A stretch of 64,000 nt of DNA, taken from Sulfuritortus calidifontis. GTDB lineage: Bacteria; Pseudomonadota; Gammaproteobacteria; Burkholderiales; Thiobacillaceae. A program made the position numbers and the translations under genes. The notes beneath the pieces are model-generated. The model worked only from the letters and a program-made list of their open reading frames with translations, searched no databases and was not told where the DNA came from. Shown one piece after another: positions 1 through 7,676 of the stretch (positions are counted from its first letter, which is position 1; every line of letters begins with the position of its first letter). The stretch is from NCBI RefSeq assembly GCF_003967275.1, contig NZ_AP018721.1:372001-436000 (forward strand), read 5' to 3'.

Positions 1-68
1 CCTTGCTCCACCGCTGCATCCGGCGCCAGCCTGGTCTGACGGGGGGCCGTTAGTCCGAAAGGAGTGTT
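1..68 (+). promoter_or_regulatory. Leader upstream of rpsF, possibly with S6:S18-type control
   Basis: The 68 bases before rpsF contain a run of G residues followed by GCCG and a strong Shine-Dalgarno (GAAAGGAG, about 58-65) a few bases before ATG 69. Leaders of rpsF operons often carry a CCG-containing structure bound by the S6:S18 complex. The GGGGGGCCG-TTAG-CCG stretch (about 41-56) would fit, but the upstream part is cut by the window edge. An open frame ending at TGA 37-39 could be the tail of a previous gene. Low confidence. Confidence 0.3.
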
Positions 69-446
69 ATGCGTCACTACGAAATCGTCTTTATCGTCCA
101 TCCGGACCAGAGCGAGCAGGTGCCCGCCATGGTCGAGCGTTACCGCAGCCTGATCACCGCCAAGGGTGGCCAGATCCATCGCCTGGAAGACTGGGGCCGC
201 CGCCAGCTGGCCTACAGCATCCAGAAGGTGCACAAGGCCCACTACGTGCTCATGAACATCGAGTGCGACCAGGAGACCCTGGACGAGCTGGATCATGGCT
301 TCCGCTTCAACGATGCCATCCTGCGCCATCTCGTCATCAAGCGCGACGAGGCCATCACCGGCGCCTCGCCGATGATGAAGGAAGAGAAGTCCCGCAACAT
401 GCTGGCACCGCAGTCGCAGGAGGCGTCGGCCGAGGCTGCCGCCTGA
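69..446 (+). CDS. rpsF: 30S ribosomal protein S6
   Basis: 125-residue bS6, a small-subunit protein that pairs with S18 on the platform near helix 22 of 16S rRNA. It opens with the family's typical '[17 protein letters not shown]' strand and has the '[21 protein letters not shown]' region that forms the S18-facing sheet. The C-terminal tail (about residues 105-125) is acidic and Ala-rich, as in many proteobacterial S6 proteins that receive glutamate additions. ATG 69 is preceded by GAAAGGAG. It is the first gene of rpsF-priB-rpsR-rplI, with only 2 bases before the next start. Confidence 0.98.
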   Translation: MRHYEIVFIVHPDQSEQVPAMVERYRSLITAKGGQIHRLEDWGRRQLAYSIQKVHKAHYVLMNIECDQETLDELDHGFRFNDAILRHLVIKRDEAITGASPMMKEEKSRNMLAPQSQEASAEAAA

Positions 447-448
447 GG

Positions 449-742
449 GTGGCCAATCGGGTCGAGCTGACCGGGCAAATCCTGGCAACCAGCGGCCTGC
501 GCTTCACCCCGGCCGGTGTGGCCACCGTAGAGATGCGGTTGGCCCACGGCTCGGAGCAGAACGAAGCAGGTCGGCCACGTCAGGTGGTGTGCGAGGTTGA
601 GGCGATCGCCTTCGGCGAGACCGCCCGGAAACTGAGCCAGAGCCCAGTCGGAAGCCAGGTAAGCCTCATCGGCTTCCTCGACCGCAAGAGCCCCCGCAGC
701 AGCCTGCTGACCGTGCACGTAACCGATTACGAATTGATCTAA
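449..742 (+). CDS. priB: Primosomal replication protein N
   Basis: 97-residue single OB-fold protein that binds single-stranded DNA and links PriA to DnaT or DnaC-type loaders during replication restart. The sequence begins '[12 protein letters not shown]' and ends '[12 protein letters not shown]', matching PriB in length and in the pattern of beta strands related to SSB. An open frame extends far upstream through rpsF, but the usual position between S6 and S18 and the family length point to GTG 449. The end of rpsF supplies GAGGG just upstream, which suggests translational coupling. PriB genes are typically found here in beta- and gammaproteobacteria. Confidence 0.93.
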   Translation: MANRVELTGQILATSGLRFTPAGVATVEMRLAHGSEQNEAGRPRQVVCEVEAIAFGETARKLSQSPVGSQVSLIGFLDRKSPRSSLLTVHVTDYELI

Positions 743-753
743 GGAGTATCACC

Positions 754-1029
754 ATGGCGTTTTTCCGACGCAAACCCGATGCCAAGGGCAAGGGCAAGAC
801 TGGCGGCGCCCTGTTCCGCCGCAAGAAGTTCTGCCGCTTCACCGCCGAAGGCGTGAAAGAGATCGACTACAAGGACATCGAAGTTCTGAAGGACTTCCTG
901 ACCGAGCAGGGCCGCATCATCCCCGGCCGCATCACCGGCACCCGCGCCCACTATCAGCGCCAGCTGGCCACCGCCATCAAACGGGCCCAGTTTCTGGCCC
1001 TGATGCCGTATACCGACCTGCACGAGTAA
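754..1029 (+). CDS. rpsR: 30S ribosomal protein S18
   Basis: 91-residue bS18, partner of S6 on the 30S platform. After a basic N-terminal extension ('[15 protein letters not shown]'), the family core runs '[19 protein letters not shown]' and '[20 protein letters not shown]', then a basic C-terminal segment '[17 protein letters not shown]'. It is slightly longer than the usual 75-residue protein because of the basic N-terminal extension. A good Shine-Dalgarno (AAGGAG) lies upstream of ATG 754. Third gene of the rpsF operon. Confidence 0.98.
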   Translation: MAFFRRKPDAKGKGKTGGALFRRKKFCRFTAEGVKEIDYKDIEVLKDFLTEQGRIIPGRITGTRAHYQRQLATAIKRAQFLALMPYTDLHE

Positions 1030-1041
1030 GAGGAGCACGAC

Positions 1042-1491
1042 ATGGAAATCATTCTGCTGGAAAAGGTCGTCAACCTCGGCGGGCTGGGCGATGTGGTCCG
1101 GGTCAAGGACGGTTTTGCCCGTAACTTCCTGATCCCCCAGGGCAAGGCCAAGCGGGCCACTGCCGCCAACCGGGAAGAGTTCGCTCAGCGTCGCGCCGAG
1201 CTGGAGAAGGTCGCCGCCGAGAAGTTGGCGGCCGCCCAGGCCCGGGCCGAGAAGCTGGCCGGCTATATGTTGCAGATCACCCAGAAGGCCGGGGTCGACG
1301 GTCGTCTGTTCGGTTCCGTCACCAACGTCGACATCGCCGAGGCCCTCAAGGCCCAGGGTTTCGACGTGAGCAAGTCCGAGGTGCGCATGCCCGCGGGTCC
1401 GTTCAAGATGGTCGGCGACTACGACCTGACCCTGGCCCTGCACAGCGACGTCTCGGTCGACATCAAGGTGTCGGTTCTGGGCGAGCACTAA
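1042..1491 (+). CDS. rplI: 50S ribosomal protein L9
   Basis: 149-residue bL9, with an N-terminal rRNA-binding domain ('[19 protein letters not shown]', then '[15 protein letters not shown]'), a long central alpha helix rich in Ala, Glu and Lys (about residues 42-75) and a C-terminal domain containing '[16 protein letters not shown]'. L9 sits at the base of the L1 stalk and affects reading-frame maintenance. GAGGAG precedes ATG 1042. It is the last gene of the operon; repeats and a terminator follow. Confidence 0.98.
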   Translation: MEIILLEKVVNLGGLGDVVRVKDGFARNFLIPQGKAKRATAANREEFAQRRAELEKVAAEKLAAAQARAEKLAGYMLQITQKAGVDGRLFGSVTNVDIAEALKAQGFDVSKSEVRMPAGPFKMVGDYDLTLALHSDVSVDIKVSVLGEH

Positions 1492-1500
1492 AAACTCAAG

Positions 1501-1720
1501 TCCCTCTCCCACGGGTAGAGGGGTGAAAACCGCTATCCCCTCCCCCTTTGGTAGGGGGGTGAAAGCCGCGATCCCCTCTCCCTCTGGGAGAGGGGTGGGG
1601 GAGAGGGAATATGGGCGTGAGTTTTCGTCCATGAGGCTGTTAGCAGGCCGCTACGCGACCCCCTCACCCTACCCTCTGTGAAACCCCTGCCCTCCGGAAT
1701 CGCGGGGGGAGAGGAATTCC
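1501..1720. repeat. Cluster of CCCTCTCC/GGGAGAGG-type palindromic repeats
   Basis: This covers most of the roughly 310-base gap between rplI and dnaB, in which I see no gene. Three successive imperfect hairpin units of about 35 bases (1501-1535, 1536-1571, 1572-1608) share the pattern TCCCCTCTCC...GGAGAGGGGTG. A further degenerate piece (CCCCTCACCCTACCC, about 1660-1674) and a GAATCGCGGGGGG segment follow. The same family recurs at 3641-3735, 5542-5631, 13151-13350, 17808-17838 and 23852-23885. Function unknown; probably a REP- or MITE-like intergenic repeat. Confidence 0.8.
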
Positions 1721-1730
1721 TCTGACATCT

Positions 1731-1750
1731 GGCCGCGCGAGCGGCCTTTT
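1731..1750 (+). terminator. Rho-independent terminator of the rpsF-priB-rpsR-rplI operon
   Basis: A perfect stem GGCCGC-gcga-GCGGCC is followed by TTTT (1731-1750). It lies after the repeat cluster and 50 bases before the dnaB start, so it should separate the ribosomal operon from dnaB. Confidence 0.75.
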
Positions 1751-1799
1751 GTCATTCAGGGGGCGGGACTACAATGGACCCCCCAAACGAGCCAACCCC

Positions 1800-3194
1800 A
1801 TGTCCGCCGTCTTCGCCGATCCCGAACTGTCCGCCATCAAGCTGCCACCCCATTCGGTCGAGGCCGAGCAATCGGTGTTGGGCGGCCTCATGCTGGAGAA
1901 CGGCGCCTGGGACCGGGTGGCCGATGCCATCTCCGAATACGACTTCTACCGGGCCGATCACCGCCTGATCTGGAAGCAGGTCACCCGCCTGATCGAGGAC
2001 AACAAGCCGGCCGACGTGATCACCGTGGCCGAGGCGCTGGAGTCGCACAACCAGCTCGACGAGGTCGGCGGCCTGGCCTATCTCACCGCCCTGGCCCAGA
2101 ACACCCCCTCCGCGGCCAATATCCGCCGCTACGCCGAGATCGTGCGCGAGCGGGCCGTGCTGCGCCGGCTGGCCGAGGTCGGCGCCGAGATCGCCGAGCT
2201 GTCCTACAACCCGGCCGGGCGCAAGGCCAGCGAGATCCTCGACGAGGCCGAGGCCAAGGTGTTCGAGATCAAGGAGGCCGGCGCCCGCGGCGGCCAGGGT
2301 TTCCAGCCGATCAAGCCGGTGCTGATCGAGGTGGTCAACCGGATCGACGAGCTGTACAACCGGGAGAACCCGAGCGAGATCACCGGCGTGCCCACCGGTT
2401 TCGCCGACCTCGATGCCAAGACCTCGGGCCTGCAGCCGGGCGACCTCGTCATCGTCGCGGGCCGTCCGTCCATGGGCAAGACCGCCTTCTCGCTCAATAT
2501 CGCCGAAAACGTCGCCCTGGCCGCCGGCCTGCCGGTGGCGGTGTTCAGCATGGAAATGGCCGCGACCCAGCTGGTCATGCGCATGCTGGGCTCGGTCGGC
2601 AAGCTCGACCAGCACAAGCTGCGCACCGGTCGCATCAGCGAGGACGACTGGCCGCGGCTGACCCACGCCTTGGGCCAGTTGGACGAGGCGCCGGTGTTCA
2701 TCGACGAATCCGGCGGCCTGACCTCGATGGAGGTGCGCGCCCGTGCCCGGCGCCTGGCCCGCCAGTGCAAGGACGGCCGCCTGGGCCTGATCGTCATCGA
2801 CTATCTGCAGCTGATGGCCGGCAGCGGCGGCGGCGAGAACCGCGCCACCGAGATCTCGGAGATCTCCCGCTCGCTCAAGAGCCTGGCCAAGGAGCTGCAC
2901 GTGCCGGTGATCGCCCTGTCCCAGCTCAACCGCTCGCTCGAGCAGCGGCCGAACAAGCGGCCGGTGATGTCCGACCTGCGCGAATCCGGCGCCATCGAGC
3001 AGGACGCCGACGTCATCCTGTTCATCTATCGCGACGAGGTCTACAACCCGGACAGCCAGGACAAGGGCACGGCCGAGATCATCATCGGCAAGCAGCGCAA
3101 CGGCCCCACCGGCACCGTGCGCCTGACCTTCATGGGCGAGTACACCCGGTTCGAGAACTTCGCGGCCGACATCTACCTGACGCCGAACAACTGA
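1800..3194 (+). CDS. dnaB: Replicative DNA helicase DnaB
   Basis: 464-residue hexameric 5'-3' helicase of the replication fork. The N-terminal domain (about 12-115, 'PPHSVEAEQSVLGGLMLEN') is followed by a linker and the RecA-like domain with Walker A 'GRPSMGKT' at residues 221-228, Walker B 'LIVIDYLQLM', and the C-terminal 'SDLRESGAIEQDADVI' and 'KQRNGPTGTV' motifs. Length is close to the E. coli enzyme (471). No intein is present. I chose ATG 1800 (MSAVFADPELS); a TTG at 1749 in the same frame would add 17 atypical residues lying partly in the terminator. Shine-Dalgarno is weak. Confidence 0.98.
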   Translation: MSAVFADPELSAIKLPPHSVEAEQSVLGGLMLENGAWDRVADAISEYDFYRADHRLIWKQVTRLIEDNKPADVITVAEALESHNQLDEVGGLAYLTALAQNTPSAANIRRYAEIVRERAVLRRLAEVGAEIAELSYNPAGRKASEILDEAEAKVFEIKEAGARGGQGFQPIKPVLIEVVNRIDELYNRENPSEITGVPTGFADLDAKTSGLQPGDLVIVAGRPSMGKTAFSLNIAENVALAAGLPVAVFSMEMAATQLVMRMLGSVGKLDQHKLRTGRISEDDWPRLTHALGQLDEAPVFIDESGGLTSMEVRARARRLARQCKDGRLGLIVIDYLQLMAGSGGGENRATEISEISRSLKSLAKELHVPVIALSQLNRSLEQRPNKRPVMSDLRESGAIEQDADVILFIYRDEVYNPDSQDKGTAEIIIGKQRNGPTGTVRLTFMGEYTRFENFAADIYLTPNN

Positions 3195-3208
3195 TTATTC
3201 AGGTTGCG

Positions 3209-3784
3209 ATGCCGAAACGCCCGCATCTTTCTATCCAAAGGGGGCGCGCACTGCGCGAGGCCCAGACCGATACCGAGGCCAAGCTCTGGCAGGCGCTGCG
3301 GAACCGACAGCTGGAGGGTTGCAAATTTCGCCGTCAGCATGCCATCGGACCATATATCGCTGATTTTGTGTGTCTCGAAGCGGCACTTATCCTGGAGCTG
3401 GATGGTGGTCAGCATGCTGCCGCCACCTCTGAAGATGCCAGGCGGACGGCTTATTTGCAGAGGCAGGGATTTAGGGTGCTGAGGTTTTGGAACAACGAGG
3501 TACTCGGTAATTTGGCGGGCGTGCTCGAGGTGATCCGCCAGGCATTGCTAAAGGCTCGACCTTCACCTCAACGCTCCGATCAAGCCCCTGCCTTTCCTTA
3601 CCCCCAAGAAGGGGGCGCGGCCACGGTAGGCGCATCCGCCCCCCTCACCCCAGCCCTCTCCCCGGAGGGGAGAGGGGGGAAGGCGAAGGCGGACTTATCC
3701 CCTCTCCCCTCCGGGGAGAGGGTTAGGGTGAGGGGCGATAATCCACACCGTCTCTTTTCCCCTCTCCCAAGCGAGCCCGTGTGA
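3209..3784 (+). CDS. DUF559 family endonuclease-like protein with repeat-derived C terminus
   Basis: 191 residues. Residues 1-115 match the DUF559 family, a compact Vsr/restriction-endonuclease-like fold: 'LWQALRNRQLEGCKFRRQ' then 'IGPYIADFVCLEAALILELDGGQH' and 'LQRQGFRVLRFWNNEVL', with the D-x(n)-E-x-D-G-x-H pattern typical of these nucleases. The cellular role of DUF559 proteins is not settled. Family members usually end near residue 120-130; here the frame runs on for about 60 residues through a pair of inverted GC-rich repeats (3641-3735), so the C terminus (PLTPALSPEGRG...) is probably not functional protein. It starts 14 bases after dnaB. Shine-Dalgarno is weak. Confidence 0.8.
   Translation: MPKRPHLSIQRGRALREAQTDTEAKLWQALRNRQLEGCKFRRQHAIGPYIADFVCLEAALILELDGGQHAAATSEDARRTAYLQRQGFRVLRFWNNEVLGNLAGVLEVIRQALLKARPSPQRSDQAPAFPYPQEGGAATVGASAPLTPALSPEGRGGKAKADLSPLPSGERVRVRGDNPHRLFSPLPSEPV
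3641..3735. repeat. Long inverted pair of GC-rich repeats
   Basis: Two 36-base arms (3641-3676 and 3700-3735) are almost perfect reverse complements. Each arm itself contains a small palindrome (CTCTCCCC-GGAGGGGAGAG type). They could form one large cruciform with a spacer of about 23 bases or two separate hairpins. They lie inside the 3' end of the DUF559 frame and 66 bases upstream of alr. Confidence 0.85.
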
Positions 3785-3800
3785 AGGGCCAACACTAACT

Positions 3801-4871
3801 ATGTCCCGCCCGCTCGTCGCCCGCATCGACACCGCCGCGCTGGCCCACAACCTCGGCCTGGCCCGGCGCCTGGCCGGCTCGGCCCGCGTTCTGGCCGTGG
3901 TCAAGGCCAACGGCTACGGTCATGGCCTCTTGCGCGTGGCGCGTGCCCTGCGCGCCGCCGACGGCTTCGCCGTGCTCACCCTGGACGAGGCCGAGGCCCT
4001 GCGCGCCGCCGGCTTCACCCATCCCATCGTGCTGCTGGAGGGCTTCTTCCATCCCGACGAGTTGCCGGCCATCGCCCACTGGCGCCTGCAGCCGGTGGTT
4101 CATCGCGAGGACCAGGCCGAGATATTGGCCCGGACTCGGCTCGATCATCGGATCGATGTCTTCGTCAAGGTCGATACCGGCATGCACCGCTTGGGGCTGA
4201 GTCCCAGGCGGCTCAAGGAGGTGGTGGAGCTGCTGCAGGCGGCCGAATCGGTCGGCAGCATCACCCTGATGACCCACTTCGCCAGCGCCGACGAGTTCGA
4301 GGTGGGCGTCGCCGAGCAGATGCGGGAGTTCCGTCAGGCCGCCGAGGGCCTCGCTCTGCCCGTGAGCCTGGCCAATTCCGCCGCCCTCATGCGCTACCCG
4401 GAAACCCTGGGCGACTGGGTGCGTCCTGGCATCATGCTCTACGGTGCCTCGCCCTTCGCCGACGAGCCGGGCGGCCACCTCGGCCTGCTGCCGGCCATGA
4501 CCCTGGAGAGCCGGCTCATCGCCCAGCGCCCTTTGCGCCGCGGCGAGGCGGTCGGCTACGGCGGCGCTTTCGTCGCGCCCAAGGACATGCGCATCGGCAT
4601 CGTCGCCTGCGGCTATGCCGACGGCTACCCGCGCCACGCCGGCACCGGCACGCCGGTCCTGGTCGAAGGCCAGCACACCCGCACCCTGGGCCGGGTGTCC
4701 ATGGACATGCTGTGCGTCGATCTGACGCCCATTCCCAACGCCCATGTCGGCAGCGTCGTCACCCTCTGGGGCGAAGGCCTGCCGGTGGAAGAGGTGGCGG
4801 CCAGCGCCGGCACCATCGCCTATGAACTGCTCACGGCCATCGCGCCGCGGGTGCGCATCGAAGAACACTGA
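3801..4871 (+). CDS. alr: Alanine racemase
   Basis: 356-residue PLP-dependent racemase that converts L-alanine to D-alanine for peptidoglycan. The TIM-barrel domain carries the PLP lysine in '[10 protein letters not shown]' (Lys35), and the C-terminal beta domain carries the catalytic tyrosine in 'VGYGGAF' followed by '[17 protein letters not shown]'. '[11 protein letters not shown]' near the C terminus is also typical. Length matches the Alr/DadX family. Start ATG 3801 ([17 protein letters not shown]) aligns with family N termini. The next gene, trpC, starts 34 bases downstream. Confidence 0.97.
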   Translation: MSRPLVARIDTAALAHNLGLARRLAGSARVLAVVKANGYGHGLLRVARALRAADGFAVLTLDEAEALRAAGFTHPIVLLEGFFHPDELPAIAHWRLQPVVHREDQAEILARTRLDHRIDVFVKVDTGMHRLGLSPRRLKEVVELLQAAESVGSITLMTHFASADEFEVGVAEQMREFRQAAEGLALPVSLANSAALMRYPETLGDWVRPGIMLYGASPFADEPGGHLGLLPAMTLESRLIAQRPLRRGEAVGYGGAFVAPKDMRIGIVACGYADGYPRHAGTGTPVLVEGQHTRTLGRVSMDMLCVDLTPIPNAHVGSVVTLWGEGLPVEEVAASAGTIAYELLTAIAPRVRIEEH

Positions 4872-4905
4872 TCAAGGCGCCAAGCCAGGCGCCGGGAAGA
4901 CCGCC

Positions 4906-5775
4906 ATGTCCGACATCCTCGACCAGATCCTTGCCGTCAAACGCGAAGAAGTGGCTGCCGCCCGCCGGGCCGAGCCGCTCGAAGCCATGCGCGAGGCCGC
5001 CGAGCTGGCGCCGCCGCCGCGCGACTTCGTAGGCGCCATCCGGGCCAAGCTGGCCGCCGGCCAGCCCGCCGTGATCGCCGAGATCAAGAAGGCCAGCCCA
5101 AGCAAGGGCGTCATCCGGCCCGATTTCAAACCGGCCGAGATCGCCCAAAGCTACGAGCAGGGCGGCGCGGCCTGCCTGTCAGTGCTCACTGACCGGCAAT
5201 TCTTCCAGGGCGCGCCGGATTACCTGCGCGAGGCGCGCGATGCCTGCACCCTGCCGGTTTTGCGCAAGGACTTCATCATCGACCCCTACCAGGTCTATGA
5301 GGCCCGGGCCATGGGCGCGGACTGCATCCTGCTCATCGTCGCCGCCTTGAGCCTGCCGCAGATGCAGGAACTGGAGGACCTGGCCATGCAACTCGGCATG
5401 GCCGTCCTGGTCGAATCGCACGACGCCGCCGAGCTGGAACAGGCCCTGCAACTCCAGACCCCGCTCATCGGCATCAACAACCGCAACCTGCGCAGCTTCG
5501 AGGTCAGCCTGAAAACCACGCTCGATCTCTTGCCACGCATTCATACTTCTCCCCCTCCCAGCCTCCCCCACCCAGTGGGGGAGGGGCCTGACGCCCTCCC
5601 CGCAAGCGGGGAGGGGTGGGGTGGGGAGAGAATCGTCATCACCGAAAGCGGCATCCTCGCCCCGACCGACGTCGCCCTGATGCGGCAAAACGGTGTCAAC
5701 AGCTTCCTGGTCGGCGAGGCCTTCATGCGGGCGGCCGAGCCGGGGGAGGCGTTGGCCCGGCTGTTTGCCGGCTAA
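4906..5775 (+). CDS. trpC: Indole-3-glycerol phosphate synthase with an in-frame repeat insertion
   Basis: Fourth enzyme of the tryptophan branch: converts CdRP to indole-3-glycerol phosphate. The TIM barrel is complete, with '[13 protein letters not shown]' (Glu59, Lys61), '[12 protein letters not shown]', 'IGINNRNL', 'VITESGI' and 'FLVGEAFM'. At 289 residues it is about 25 longer than usual. The surplus is residues 213-242 (bases 5542-5631), a Pro/Gly-rich stretch between 'LLPRI' and 'IVITESGI' encoded by a GC-rich palindromic repeat. This position is the alpha6-beta7 loop, on the face of the barrel away from the active site, so the enzyme may still work. ATG 4906 is preferred; the frame is open further upstream into alr. 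A decayed copy of the gene's 3' end lies at 6140-6217. Confidence 0.95.
   Translation: MSDILDQILAVKREEVAAARRAEPLEAMREAAELAPPPRDFVGAIRAKLAAGQPAVIAEIKKASPSKGVIRPDFKPAEIAQSYEQGGAACLSVLTDRQFFQGAPDYLREARDACTLPVLRKDFIIDPYQVYEARAMGADCILLIVAALSLPQMQELEDLAMQLGMAVLVESHDAAELEQALQLQTPLIGINNRNLRSFEVSLKTTLDLLPRIHTSPPPSLPHPVGEGPDALPASGEGWGGERIVITESGILAPTDVALMRQNGVNSFLVGEAFMRAAEPGEALARLFAG
5542..5631. repeat. GC-rich palindromic repeat inserted in frame in trpC
   Basis: Ninety bases (30 codons, no stop) contain two hairpins: CCTCCCCCACCC-AGTGGGGGAGGGG and CCCTCCCC-gcaa-GCGGGGAGGGG. The second (5593-5616) is identical over 24 bases to 13161-13184 in the ftsE-ftsY gap, which shows it is the same mobile or dispersed repeat and not native trpC sequence. 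Boundaries are inferred from where TrpC homology stops and resumes. Confidence 0.85.
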
Positions 5776-5827
5776 GTCAACGTTGTCATTTCAGGACTGA
5801 GCGGAGTTTGGCAACCCGCTGTGGCGT

Positions 5828-6118
5828 TCACCAGAGCCGGTTGATGCCGTAGATGTCGAGTGACTGGTCGGCGCTGACGAAAGGCAGGGCCTCTGCCAGG
5901 GCTTGGGCCACGAGCATACGGTCGAATGGGTCGCGGTGCTGAACAGGTAAGCGCTCGACAATGGCGATGTGCATAAGCTGAATGGGCAGGAAAGCAAAAC
6001 CGTTGGCTTGAACCTCTCTTTCGAGAAAGGTTGCGGCCGGCTCGGTCAATTCCAGACGGCCGATGCTGGTCTTGAGCGCCAACTCCCATGCGGTGGCGTG
6101 ACTCACCAGGCACAGCAC
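5828..6118 (-). pseudogene. Truncated PIN-domain (VapC-like) toxin fragment
   Basis: The 96-residue minus-strand frame matches the central and C-terminal parts of PIN-domain RNases of VapBC systems: 'SHATAWELALKTSIGRLEL', 'FLPIQLMHIAIVERLP', 'HRDPFDRMLVAQAL', 'LPFVSADQSLDIYG'. The first 35-40 residues of the family, including the first catalytic aspartate in an 'LLLDTH'-type strand, are missing, and no VapB-like antitoxin gene is next to it. Upstream of base 6118 the sequence changes to a trpC-like remnant. I infer a gene fragment left by a rearrangement. A short expressed protein from the GTG at 6118 cannot be excluded. Confidence 0.7.
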
Positions 6119-6139
6119 GGGCCAGCCTCCAGGCAGACC

Positions 6140-6217
6140 GGCGAGGCCTCCATGCCGGCCGCTGAAACGGGGAAAGTATTGGCCGGGCTGTTCGATTTCA
6201 CCAAGAACATCTTGTAA
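6140..6217 (+). pseudogene. Decayed copy of the trpC 3' end
   Basis: Bases 6140-6193 align without gaps to 5713-5766 of trpC (42 of 54 identical by eye) in the same codon phase: 'GEASMPAAETGKVLAGLF' here against '[18 protein letters not shown]' in TrpC. The remnant then runs on to a different end (DFTKNIL, TAA 6215-6217). The segment 5776-6139, including the PIN fragment, is thus flanked by two trpC termini, as expected from an insertion or recombination at the gene end. Confidence 0.5.
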
Positions 6218-6260
6218 GTTGTTGATTTGTCGTGCATGGTTGGAAATTACCCGCCTCCGC

Positions 6261-6282
6261 CTTGTTGCTGGCGAGCAACAAG
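6261..6282 (+). promoter_or_regulatory. Perfect 9-bp inverted repeat upstream of the porin gene
   Basis: CTTGTTGCT-ggcg-AGCAACAAG (6261-6282) is a perfect hairpin or operator-like element 140 bases before the porin start. It is not followed by a T-run, so a terminator is unlikely. It may be a protein-binding site or part of the mRNA leader. Confidence 0.5.
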
Positions 6283-6382
6283 CCCACCCCCACCCCTAGG
6301 TAAAAGTCACAAAACCTTGGAGCCCCCCTGCCCGGCTTTGAGAAAATCCGTCCTGAACTTCTCGCGCGAGAGGTTACCGGTT

Positions 6383-6405
6383 CCCGGAAACCCGGGTGCT
6401 TTTTT
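6383..6405 (+). promoter_or_regulatory. Hairpin and T-run in the porin leader (possible attenuator)
   Basis: A short GC stem CCCGG-aaac-CCGGG (6383-6396) is followed after three bases by TTTTTT (6400-6405), then AAAGGAGAG and the porin ATG at 6423. The arrangement looks like a weak intrinsic terminator just before the ribosome-binding site. It could act as an attenuator or simply be a stabilising leader hairpin. Confidence 0.4.
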
Positions 6406-6422
6406 AAACAAAGGAGAGTTAT

Positions 6423-7487
6423 ATGAAGAAGTCTCTGATTGCTCTGGCCGCCCTCAGCGCTTTCGCTGCCCCGGCCTTCGCTGCCACCTCCAACGTCGAC
6501 GTCTACGGCAAGCTGTCGTTCGCCGTTGACTACGCTGATGTCGACAATGGCGTTGCTGGCGCTGACAAGTCCGACCTGGTGACCGGTGTCAACCACACCT
6601 CCTACATCGGCTTCAAGGGCACCGAGGATCTGGGCGGTGGCATGAAGGCCGTGTGGCAGGTCGAGTCCGAGGTTGGTAAGCTGGCCGCTACCACCGACCC
6701 CGTGTTCGCCAACCGCAACACCTTCGTCGGCCTGGCCGGCGGTTTCGGTGAGGTCCGTCTGGGTCGTCACGACACCCCCTACAAGATGGCTACCGGCGGT
6801 CTGGACCCGTTCGGTGACTCCGTGGGTGACTACAATGCCATCATCGGCAGTTACGACGGTGGCGCTGGCAAGTTCGACACCCGTGCGGCTGCTACCGTGG
6901 CCTACATCAGCCCCAACTTCAACGGCCTGACTGCCGCTGTCGCCTACATTGGCGTGCAGAACCCTGAGACCGCCGGCCAGGACAACAAGGACGCCTGGAG
7001 CGCGGCCGCCATGTACGACAATGGCCCCCTGTTCGCTTCTGTCGCTTATGAAGTGTACAACGGTGCCGCTGGCGCTGCCTCTACCGCCAACAAGTCCCAC
7101 GATGCCTGGAAAGTCGGCCTGGGCTACAAGTTCGGCGACACCAAGGTCGGTGTGGTCTACGAGAACATCGAGAACGACACTGCTGCCTCTGCCACTTCGC
7201 GTGACGCTTGGTACCTGAGCCTGGCCCACACCATGGGCCCGATGGTCCTGAAGGCCGCCTATGGCAAGGCCAACGAGAGCGATGCCAACGCTAGCGACGA
7301 TGCCACCCTGTGGACCGTGGGCGTGGACTACAACATGTCCAAGCGCACCACCCTGTACGCTGTCTACGCCGATCTGAGCCAGGGCACTGGTGGTGACTAT
7401 GGCATGGGCGACGGCGGCAAGCTGTACACTCCTGCCACGGGCAAGGATGCCAGCGCCTTCTCCGTCGGCATCAAGCACACCTTCTAA
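6423..7487 (+). CDS. Outer-membrane general porin (Porin_4 family)
   Basis: 354 residues. A Sec signal peptide 'MKKSLIALAALSAFAAPAFA' (cleavage after residue 20, AFA-A) leads into a 16-strand beta-barrel of the betaproteobacterial trimeric porin family: 'VDVYGKLSFAVDYADV' as the first strand, 'SYIGFKGTEDLGGGMKAVWQ', 'NRNTFVGLAGGFGEVRLGRHDTPYK', and the C-terminal phenylalanine strand 'FSVGIKHTF' recognised by BamA. A very strong AAAGGAGAG lies upstream of ATG 6423. Codons are T-rich compared with neighbours (gct, ggt), as in highly expressed genes. A perfect terminator follows at 7515. Monocistronic. Substrate preference cannot be read from the sequence. Confidence 0.95.
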   Translation: MKKSLIALAALSAFAAPAFAATSNVDVYGKLSFAVDYADVDNGVAGADKSDLVTGVNHTSYIGFKGTEDLGGGMKAVWQVESEVGKLAATTDPVFANRNTFVGLAGGFGEVRLGRHDTPYKMATGGLDPFGDSVGDYNAIIGSYDGGAGKFDTRAAATVAYISPNFNGLTAAVAYIGVQNPETAGQDNKDAWSAAAMYDNGPLFASVAYEVYNGAAGAASTANKSHDAWKVGLGYKFGDTKVGVVYENIENDTAASATSRDAWYLSLAHTMGPMVLKAAYGKANESDANASDDATLWTVGVDYNMSKRTTLYAVYADLSQGTGGDYGMGDGGKLYTPATGKDASAFSVGIKHTF

Positions 7488-7514
7488 TCTGGCCTGGCCA
7501 GTTAGTCTGTGTTG

Positions 7515-7544
7515 AACGGGCACCTTCGGGTGCCCGTTTTTTTT
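7515..7544 (+). terminator. Strong intrinsic terminator of the porin gene
   Basis: Stem ACGGGCACC/GGTGCCCGT with a CTTCGG-type loop, followed by eight T residues (7537-7544). Begins 28 bases after the porin stop codon. Confidence 0.95.
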
Positions 7545-7676
7545 GTTTGTAGCGTTTAGGCATCTATAACTTTTGGCCTGGTCGCCTCATCCATTTGGCC
7601 GATTCTCCCGCCGGCAGGCCTGGTTTAGGCTTGTTCTGCGCCGATCGGGCGCGATTCCAATATAGGGAGATTGATC

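Noticed and set aside
1749-1799. TTG start for dnaB giving 17 extra residues
   Set aside because: The segment overlaps the operon terminator and has no counterpart in DnaB proteins; ATG 1800 fits the family.
6261-6282. Terminator upstream of the porin
   Set aside because: The stem is perfect but has no T-run, so I list it only as an inverted repeat.
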